DNA of 12,188 bases, taken from Pirellulaceae bacterium. Lineage in GTDB: Bacteria; Planctomycetota; Planctomycetia; Pirellulales; Pirellulaceae. Numbering within the stretch: position 1 is the stretch's first letter; every line of letters begins with the position of its first letter. The notes under the pieces were generated by a model. That model was not told the origin of the DNA. It worked only from the letters and a program-made list of their open reading frames with translations, and made no database searches. Made by a program: the position numbers and the translations under genes. Of this stretch, positions 7,008-12,188 are shown piece by piece. The DNA is taken from contig JADLDX010000082.1 in the NCBI GenBank assembly GCA_020846515.1, positions 1 to 12,188 of the forward strand, written 5' to 3'.

Positions 7008-7027
7008 TCGCGGGGCGATTCGTCTAC
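7008..7027. repeat. Isolated copy of the TCGCGGrGCGATTCGTCTAC repeat block
   Basis: This 20-base block matches the end block of the tandem repeat at 339-358 with one difference (G for A) and that at 240-259 with two. It overlaps the 3' end of lgt: the lgt stop codon (7024-7026 on the minus strand) lies within the repeat. This shows that the block is dispersed on its own, separate from the 100-bp unit. Confidence 0.65.
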
Positions 7028-8298
7028 TGCCAGATCCAAGCTCGATAGGCTGGACGACGTAGGGTTATCAAGAAACCAACGATGGCCAGCGTCACACCGG
7101 CGATCGATATCCACTGCGAAATGGTGAGTGCGGTTCCAAATTTGCCGCTTTCATCGCTGCGAATAAACTCCAGCGTAAAGCGGGCAATACCGTGCAACAA
7201 TACGGCTGAGAAGAAGGCCTGGCCGTCATGACGCACCCAGGGCTGAAGACTGAGGATCAGACAGCAGAGCAACAAGGAATCGATTGCCGAATAGATCTGC
7301 GACGGATGTACCGGCAAACTCCACTTGGGCAGTTGCTCGGGTTCCAATACCTGCGTCCGATCATTGATGGTCACGGCGGCTGACACGGCCCACGTTCGGG
7401 CCGGGTCGTCCACGCCCGGCTCAGGCGGCAAACTGCGGTAGTCCAGATTAAATGGCATGCCCGGCGTCGCGTGCCACTTCTCAGCGGCTATCGACCCAGG
7501 CTCGACCGACTCAATATGCGAATCTCGAGTTTGTCCGTCGTGCGACTGTCCGGTCGTCACGCCCAGAATGCGACCGCTCTCCAACTGAGCCACATAGGGC
7601 GGGCTACCCTGCGGAAACGATATGGCAGGCAAGTCGGCCGTGCAGATGCCGCCGAAACAACAGCCATTGAGCAGGCAACCCATGCGTCCAAAGGCCGAGC
7701 CGATCAAAAATCCAGGCGCAATTAAGTCAGCAAAGGCCATGACAGGTAAACGATATCGCCAACAAAACAGCGCGCCAGCCAACGCACCTCCAACCATACC
7801 ACCATAAATCACCAGGCCACCTTCCGTCAGCTTCACGATGGCTATCAATCGCTCGCCAGGTGGATAGACCAAGAACTCATCCCAGTACTGCACGACGAAA
7901 AACAGGCGCGCCCCCAATACGCCGCCAGCCATCATCCAAAAGCCAAGCGAGAAAATCAGGTCCGACGATACGCCCACTTGGGCGCCACGCCAGATCGTCA
8001 AGCCAATACCAGCAAATAGCCCCATCAGGACCATGATGCCATAGCCGCGCACAGGTAATCCTATCGGTTCACCATCCGGCCAGCGCGATTCCACCACCGG
8101 CAATATAAAGACAACGATGCCAGCCGCGATTGCCCAAACCGGCAAGCCCGACATAAATTCGGCACCCAATCGACCTTGCCGATAAAGCAAGACCAGCCAA
8201 CCTATGCAACCCAGAATCAAAGCCAGCAGCAGCCAGCCGAATCCCAGCAAAGGCAATCCGAGAATCTCATGGGGTATGTAGAACAGAGTACTGCGCAC
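7024..8298 (-). CDS. lgt: Prolipoprotein diacylglyceryl transferase with a large insertion
   Basis: 424 aa, integral inner-membrane enzyme that moves diacylglycerol from phosphatidylglycerol to the lipobox cysteine of prolipoproteins, the first step of lipoprotein maturation. Supporting motifs: GYGIMVLMGLFAG (85-97), GGLVIYGGMVGGALAG (160-175), the Lgt signature region GRMGCLLNGCCFGG (204-217), HPSQIYSAID (331-340) and ARFTLEFIRSDE (372-383). The signature carries Cys208 where the E. coli enzyme has Asn; Cys-rich variants are found in many phyla. It is much longer than the 291-aa E. coli protein because about 110 residues (218-330) are inserted in a loop, containing HIESVEPGSIAAEK, a PDZ-like turn, and because an additional N-terminal membrane segment is present. 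The start is a GTG with GGAG 7 bases upstream, inside the end of panC (32-base overlap), which implies translational coupling. Confidence 0.93.
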   Translation of the reverse strand: MRSTLFYIPHEILGLPLLGFGWLLLALILGCIGWLVLLYRQGRLGAEFMSGLPVWAIAAGIVVFILPVVESRWPDGEPIGLPVRGYGIMVLMGLFAGIGLTIWRGAQVGVSSDLIFSLGFWMMAGGVLGARLFFVVQYWDEFLVYPPGERLIAIVKLTEGGLVIYGGMVGGALAGALFCWRYRLPVMAFADLIAPGFLIGSAFGRMGCLLNGCCFGGICTADLPAISFPQGSPPYVAQLESGRILGVTTGQSHDGQTRDSHIESVEPGSIAAEKWHATPGMPFNLDYRSLPPEPGVDDPARTWAVSAAVTINDRTQVLEPEQLPKWSLPVHPSQIYSAIDSLLLCCLILSLQPWVRHDGQAFFSAVLLHGIARFTLEFIRSDESGKFGTALTISQWISIAGVTLAIVGFLITLRRPAYRAWIWQ

Positions 8299-9151
8299 CC
8301 AGCGGCTCCAGCAATAAATTATCGATCAACCGAGTCGTGCCAACATGCACGGCAATGAGCGCCACCACAGCATCGGTATCTTCCGACGGTGCTAGTAGTG
8401 TCTCACGATCGACGATTCTTGCATAGTCAACTCGCTGAGCCCCCTGAGAGAGCAATGTCTCCCGCATTTGCTGCTCGATCTCTCCGATGGAATGCCGGCC
8501 AGCGGCGTAAAGCGACTGCGCGATTTGCAGGGCTTTCCATAAACACAGGGCCGATTGGCGCTGTGGAGCCGACAAGTAACGATTGCGACTGCTCATGGCC
8601 AGGCCATCGCTTTCTCTCACCGTTGGGCAGATCTCTATCCGCATCGGTACGTTCAGCTCGTCAACCATCTGCTTGATGACCTGGCACTGCTGATAATCTT
8701 TTTGGCCAAAGTACGCTACGCTGGCCGGCAGCAGATGGAAGAGTTTCAATACGATCGTGGCGACGCCCTGAAAATGACCGGGTCGAAACTCACCTTCCAG
8801 CGGCAAACTGACTTTGGGTGGCAACACGTACGTAGAACTGCCCGGCGGATACATGTCGTCATTGGCCGGCGTAAAGACCATATCGGCTTTGGCGCCGCGC
8901 AGTAGTTCCAGATCGCCCTCGAGCGTACGTGGGTACTTCGAAAAATCCTCATTCGGGCCGAACTGCGTGGGATTGACGAAGATAGTCGTAACCACACGAT
9001 CACACGCCTGGCGCGCTTGCTCAACCAGGCTGATGTGCCCAGCATGCAAAGCACCCATCGTTGGTACCAACCCTACCGTTTGACCGGCCTGCCGCCAATG
9101 AGCGATTTGAGCATAGGCGGCTTGAGGATTGCTGATAACGTTCAAATTCAA
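8267..9151 (-). CDS. panC: Pantothenate synthetase
   Basis: 294 aa, close to the 283 aa of the E. coli enzyme. It joins D-pantoate and beta-alanine with ATP, via pantoyl-adenylate, in the cytoplasm to make pantothenate for coenzyme A. Visible family motifs: GLVPTMGALHAGH (27-39, including the HIGH-like HAGH), FVNPTQFGPNEDFSKYPRT (58-76), the pantoate-binding EFRPGHFQGVATIV (121-134), FGQKDYQQ (148-155) and the KMSKS-like SSRNRYL (187-193). The start is a TTG at 9151: no in-frame ATG lies near, and it puts GLVPTMG 26 residues in, as in homologues; a GGG lies 6-8 bases upstream. No panB or panD is nearby. The gene lies 48 bases after the small exported protein gene and overlaps lgt. Confidence 0.96.
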   Translation of the reverse strand: MNLNVISNPQAAYAQIAHWRQAGQTVGLVPTMGALHAGHISLVEQARQACDRVVTTIFVNPTQFGPNEDFSKYPRTLEGDLELLRGAKADMVFTPANDDMYPPGSSTYVLPPKVSLPLEGEFRPGHFQGVATIVLKLFHLLPASVAYFGQKDYQQCQVIKQMVDELNVPMRIEICPTVRESDGLAMSSRNRYLSAPQRQSALCLWKALQIAQSLYAAGRHSIGEIEQQMRETLLSQGAQRVDYARIVDRETLLAPSEDTDAVVALIAVHVGTTRLIDNLLLEPLGAQYSVLHTP

Positions 9152-9199
9152 GGTACCCGATGGTTGATTGGGTCGACGCTTGGCCGGTGGTGCCAGAAT

Positions 9200-9517
9200 C
9201 TACTTACGCATCATCGTGGCGGCGCTGGCTCCCAGCACATCGCGCGGTGCGGGGATGGCCGTACCGCGATAATGCATTCGCCTGACGGTGTTGCCATAAA
9301 AATGCAGTGGGCGATAGGGCCGCTGCGTCATCGGCAACGATTTAATGGCTTCACGATCTTCACCGGTACGAACGATGCCATATGTCCAATTCGGTTCACT
9401 CGATACGGGCCGTCCAGCCGGGACTTGTGCCAAAGCGGAATCGATTGGCAGGCAAGAACCAAGAGACAATGCGGCGGCACCCGCCAACAGTTTTACTCGA
9501 CGTGAAATACTCAGCAT
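9200..9517 (-). CDS. Small exported protein or lipoprotein, unknown function
   Basis: 105 aa from ATG 9517, which is chosen over the longer frame (to 9586) because AGGGGA lies 8 bases upstream and because it starts a clear signal sequence, MLSISRRVKLLAGAAALSLG. Two processing readings compete: signal peptidase I after ALA (residue 30, before QVPAG), or lipidation at Cys22 in the lipobox-like LGSC. The SRRVKLL start also resembles a twin-arginine motif. The mature part is basic and tyrosine/proline rich, with a distinctive PYRPLHFYGNTVRRMHYRG run (residues 69-87). It is first in a likely operon with panC and lgt, 48 bases upstream of panC. I do not recognise a family with a known role. Confidence 0.7.
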   Translation of the reverse strand: MLSISRRVKLLAGAAALSLGSCLPIDSALAQVPAGRPVSSEPNWTYGIVRTGEDREAIKSLPMTQRPYRPLHFYGNTVRRMHYRGTAIPAPRDVLGASAATMMRK

Positions 9518-9776
9518 TTGAAGTTTCCCCTGGTAAACCGTGAGCGCCCCGCACACATCGACACATCCGATGCAAGCAGAAGGCATTTTAACCGTCTACC
9601 CTCAGCGGCGGATCTACTGACCTGCCCCGCAGAGGGTCAATCGAATACGCGCACTCGCCAGTTAACGGTCTATCAATTATTCGGCCGTTTTATGGAGCAT
9701 CTAGCAGTTCGTCATTGGTAATTCGTCCGATCTGGTCGACATCCAGCAGATCGAATTGATTTTTCCAACGTTGCGG
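9200..9776 (-). promoter_or_regulatory. Likely upstream region of the exported protein-panC-lgt operon (9518-9776)
   Basis: The operon's transcription start is expected in 9518-9776, before the first gene at 9517. The region carries an imperfect symmetric stretch GATCTG...CAGATC (9729-9752) that could be an operator or a weak hairpin, and no clear promoter boxes. The coordinates also include the leading gene because a start site was not located. Only the 260 bases above 9517 are meant as regulatory. Confidence 0.2.
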
Positions 9777-9933
9777 AACCGGACGCTAGCGCGTTGCGGC
9801 GGAGCGTTCGATCAATCGATCCATCAGCCGCCGGGCGCTAACCCACGGTTGTCAGCCTATTCGCTCGGCGACGACCCATACTGTCCCGACAACCCATGCG
9901 AAGAAACCGGACGCTAGCGCGTTGCGGCTGATG
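9777..9933. repeat. Cluster of three dispersed GC-rich repeats (two direct, one inverted)
   Basis: The 24-mer AACCGGACGCTAG plus CGCGTTGCGGC occurs without a mismatch at 9777-9800 and 9905-9928. Between them, at 9822-9850, is a diverged inverted copy whose complement reads AACCGTGGGTTAGCGC then CCGGCGGCTGATG; it shares AACCG, TAGCGC and GCGGCTGATG with the direct copies. The core CGCTAGCG is palindromic. Orientation is therefore + - +, like a bacterial interspersed mosaic element. It fills the space between the upstream region of the panC operon and the 3' end of the redoxin fusion gene. I believe similar sequences are frequent in Pirellulales genomes but cannot verify that here. Confidence 0.75.
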
Positions 9934-9950
9934 ATACGACTGTTGTTTAC

Positions 9951-11729
9951 TTACGGCGCACCTGCACCTCGCGCGACCATGATATCAAAATAGCCGATCA
10001 TCATTTCGTCGGTCGTTTGGTCGCCCCAACGCACCCGAGCGGTTGGGTCTGGGTTGTTCAAATTACCGGCAGAGTTATCAAAGGCTGCTTGGCAGTAAAT
10101 CTTGCTGCCGGCAGCCAGCGGCAACGGTTCGGCCAAGCGATATGCCGTCTGCCAATTGAAATCATAATGCGGTACATCCAACAAGATCTGCCGGGACTTG
10201 TCCGCCTGGATCGCTGTGTATCGAAACGATTTGCCCCGCAAATGCATGTGCGGCGCCATACCGAGCAACTCGCAGTCCGGAAGTGATTCCGGCAGCATCG
10301 CCTCGACAGCATAATCGGCAGCTTGCGGAGGGATATTCAGGCGAACTTGAACTGCGCTGGTGGTCATAACCTCGCGTTTAATCTTGTCAGGATCGGCAAA
10401 GATGAAGCCGATACGGCTCTGGTCGACTTGCGGAGTACCGATGGGGGTGTAATGAATTTGAAAAATTAGTTCGCTATTGGCTGGAATCCGTTTCGCTGCG
10501 TCCGACGGATAGGGCTGGGCCACTGCGCCGGGTACATACCCGAATAAGAACCCGCGTTCCCCACCCAAATCACCGCGCGACCCCTTGGCGCGAACAAAGA
10601 CCAGAATGTGATGCACGACCCGATGGTTGCCTGGAATTATTTGAGCGGACGAGACCCATTTCTCTTCAGTAAAACCTGGATCGACACGGAAGTATTTGTA
10701 TTGCACTTCACCTGTAGCCGGTACTGAAAATGGTTCTGGGCTGACGTTCAACACCAGGTCGGGTTGACGAGGTAGTTGCCAGCCTTCTACGAACTGACGC
10801 GGTGCAGGCAAATCGGCTGGATCACCCTCCGGAGCACCTGCGGCCACCCACCGGGCCACCAAGTCACGTTGCTCACTTGAGAGAGAACAATCGTTGGCAA
10901 ATTGACCATGCTCTGGATTGGCATGCCACGGCGGCATTCGTCGCTCGGCCACAACTTCAGCGATCATCTCGGCCCAGCCAGCGACTTCCGAATACTCAGT
11001 CATAGGAAACGGACCGATTTGACCAGCCCGATGACAATGCACACATGCGTCGCGAAAAATTGGGGCGATATGTTTGGAGTAGGTAATCGCATCCGAACTG
11101 GCCGCATTTTTTTGTTTCGGTTTCCCGATCAGGCACCCCACAGCCGGCTCGTGCTTGACCAACAATTCACGGCCAGCCAATACAGCCTCGATCGCGTCGC
11201 GTAGTAGTGATCTGGTCGGCGCAGTCCGCGCATAGCCCACGCCATACTGGTCATCGATTCGCCCGTGATATTGAACACGGCGCTGGGCATCCAGCACAAA
11301 GACCTCGGGCGTACGTTTGGCTCCTAACGCCGATACCAACTCTTGGTTAGGATCGCGCAGCAACGGAAACTCCAGTTGATGACGGCGAGCATGAGCGGCC
11401 AACTCGCTCAAACTATCTTGTGGATTGGCATCGACGCCAATAAAGGCCACGCCCTTGGCAGCAAAGTCCGCTTCCAACTCCACCAGACGCTGCGAATAGA
11501 GCTTAGCCAAGGGACACTCGACGCCCAGGAACGCGACCACCAAGACAGCCTTGTCGTTGAACTCATCTAGTTCCCAAACGCGACCGCGATAATCCCCTAA
11601 ATGCAATTTGGATAGCATGGCCGGTGACTTGTCGGACTCATCAGCCGACACCTGGAAGGAGTTCTGACAAATACTCGCCCCCGCGATCAGCCACAGAGCT
11701 GTCAGTTTTGTTATCAAACGAGTTTTCAT
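9951..11729 (-). CDS. Exported redoxin / c-type haem / copper type-II monooxygenase fusion
   Basis: 592 aa from ATG 11729; GGAGG lies 5 bases upstream, so this start is better than the TTG at 11747. A signal peptide (about 1-29) leads to three domains. First, an AhpC/TSA-TlpA-like thioredoxin fold (about 37-190) with FLGVECPLAKLY, Cys72 and no CxxC partner, so it is a one-cysteine redoxin. Second, after a GCLIG linker (Cys199), a short cytochrome-like domain with a single CVHCH haem site (229-233) and a late RMPPWHA, whose Met may be the axial ligand. Third, a PHM-like copper domain (about 325-592) with the expected ligands: HH (373-374, VVHHILVF), His426 (QIHYTP), HxH (494 and 496, PHMHLRG) and Met576/577 (DEMMIGYF). 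PHM-type enzymes hydroxylate C-H bonds with ascorbate and oxygen. This architecture is known in planctomycetes; its substrate is not. Confidence 0.88.
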   Translation of the reverse strand: MKTRLITKLTALWLIAGASICQNSFQVSADESDKSPAMLSKLHLGDYRGRVWELDEFNDKAVLVVAFLGVECPLAKLYSQRLVELEADFAAKGVAFIGVDANPQDSLSELAAHARRHQLEFPLLRDPNQELVSALGAKRTPEVFVLDAQRRVQYHGRIDDQYGVGYARTAPTRSLLRDAIEAVLAGRELLVKHEPAVGCLIGKPKQKNAASSDAITYSKHIAPIFRDACVHCHRAGQIGPFPMTEYSEVAGWAEMIAEVVAERRMPPWHANPEHGQFANDCSLSSEQRDLVARWVAAGAPEGDPADLPAPRQFVEGWQLPRQPDLVLNVSPEPFSVPATGEVQYKYFRVDPGFTEEKWVSSAQIIPGNHRVVHHILVFVRAKGSRGDLGGERGFLFGYVPGAVAQPYPSDAAKRIPANSELIFQIHYTPIGTPQVDQSRIGFIFADPDKIKREVMTTSAVQVRLNIPPQAADYAVEAMLPESLPDCELLGMAPHMHLRGKSFRYTAIQADKSRQILLDVPHYDFNWQTAYRLAEPLPLAAGSKIYCQAAFDNSAGNLNNPDPTARVRWGDQTTDEMMIGYFDIMVARGAGAP

Positions 11730-12121
11730 TCGCCCCTCCGGCCCCAAAGTAAATATTGGAAGCCTGCCTTAAAGCACCAGCTACCTGCACTGCCTTCAAG
11801 ATTAGCGAAGCTGGCCCATTTGCCAAGCATCTAAGCGGGCAATTTCACCTACATTACAAGCCGCGTTAAGAATAGGCTCGCGGACACTTCCGATTCGCGA
11901 TTATCCACCCATTTGTGGCCTAATCCCTAGTTGGAAGCGTCCGCGTGCTTAAAGGCCGTGACATGTAGCCAAGTCAATCGTCCTTGATAAGCAGATCTCG
12001 ATTCACTGAGTGGGTGGGCGCCCAGCCATGTGGGAGTCAAGACAGCAAGTAGTATCAACAAACGGCATCTCAATCATCACGCAGGCCCCGTGGCCACGCG
12101 GTTAACCAAGGAGCTAGTAAG
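11730..12121. other. Divergent intergenic region upstream of the edge gene
   Basis: About 390 bases without a convincing gene. It must hold the promoters of the redoxin fusion gene (-) and the edge gene (+), but no clear -35/-10 pair was seen. Two 10-bp palindromes lie on the right side: TGGGCGCCCA (12015-12024) and CGTGGCCACG (12089-12098), the second ending 9 bases before the ribosome binding site of the edge gene; either could be an operator. Nothing like a riboswitch was recognised. Confidence 0.35.
12108..12113 (+). promoter_or_regulatory. Ribosome binding site of the edge gene
   Basis: AAGGAG, 8 bases before the ATG at 12122, is the best Shine-Dalgarno in the window and the main reason to accept the short edge ORF as a real gene. 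Confidence 0.7.
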
Positions 12122-12188
12122 ATGAAGTACGCCAATCTAAAAACAGCCCTATCCACAGTTGCCTGTAGCCTGATATTGATGCCAATCG
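12122..12188 (+). CDS. N-terminal part of an exported protein, cut by the window edge
   Basis: 22 codons from ATG 12122 to the end of the window, open throughout: MKYANLKTALSTVACSLILM and on. Two lysines followed by a hydrophobic core (LSTVACSLILMPI) are a standard Sec signal peptide start; Cys15 sits too early in the core to be a lipobox with confidence. The strong AAGGAG at 12108-12113 supports translation. Nothing can be said of the mature protein. It is divergent from the redoxin fusion gene. Confidence 0.65.
   Translation, partial: MKYANLKTALSTVACSLILMPI

Noticed and set aside
8555..8905. 116-aa plus-strand ORF opposite panC
   Set aside because: Antisense to a fully conserved pantothenate synthetase; shadow ORF of GC-rich third positions.
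1..12188. Defence island, biosynthetic cluster or mobile element spanning the window
   Set aside because: Genes are housekeeping or envelope genes with uniform composition; no transposase, integrase, nuclease or defence domain was recognised, and only short repeats suggest mobility.

Overview
This window looks like ordinary chromosomal DNA from a planctomycete, most likely of the Pirellulales (Rhodopirellula/Blastopirellula-like). The evidence is: (i) a PQQ beta-propeller protein that starts its mature part with QWRGPNRDG, a style very common in this phylum; (ii) a redoxin / c-type haem / copper type-II monooxygenase fusion; (iii) a small protein with an FRIQHILVLTAV-type N-terminal anchor; (iv) many start codons without a Shine-Dalgarno sequence; and (v) intergenic spaces filled with short palindromic repeats. 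No phage, transposase, CRISPR, rRNA or tRNA was recognised. The assignment to taxon is inference from gene style, not from a marker gene.

Layout. 1-361: possible tail of an upstream gene, then an approximately 100-bp repeat present twice in tandem. 362-1348 (+): membrane-anchored or lipoprotein alpha/beta hydrolase. 1375-1450: nested palindromic element between convergent genes. 1509-3104 (-): secreted HtrA/DegP-type serine protease with two PDZ domains. 3399-3878 (+): unrecognised 159-aa protein. 4153-4584 (+): small single-pass membrane protein. 4627-4743: long inverted repeat enclosing two more hairpins, REP-like. 4829-6106 (-): secreted PQQ-repeat beta-propeller. 6357-6908 (+): DUF6580-like polytopic membrane protein. 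7024-9517 (-): a likely three-gene operon of a small exported protein, panC (pantothenate synthetase) and lgt (prolipoprotein diacylglyceryl transferase), with lgt starting inside panC. 9777-9933: cluster of GC-rich dispersed repeats. 9951-11729 (-): redoxin-cytochrome-PHM fusion. 12122-12188 (+): first 22 codons of an exported protein that runs off the right edge.

Functional reading. Most genes act in the cell envelope: lipoprotein maturation (Lgt), periplasmic proteolysis (HtrA), beta-propeller scaffold or enzyme, exported redox and copper protein, anchored hydrolase. panC is the only clear core cytoplasmic metabolic gene. There is no sign that the window is a single dedicated system. The points most worth a second look are the insertion in Lgt with a PDZ-like fragment, the multidomain redox/copper protein, and at least four structurally distinct repeat families packed into the intergenic spaces.
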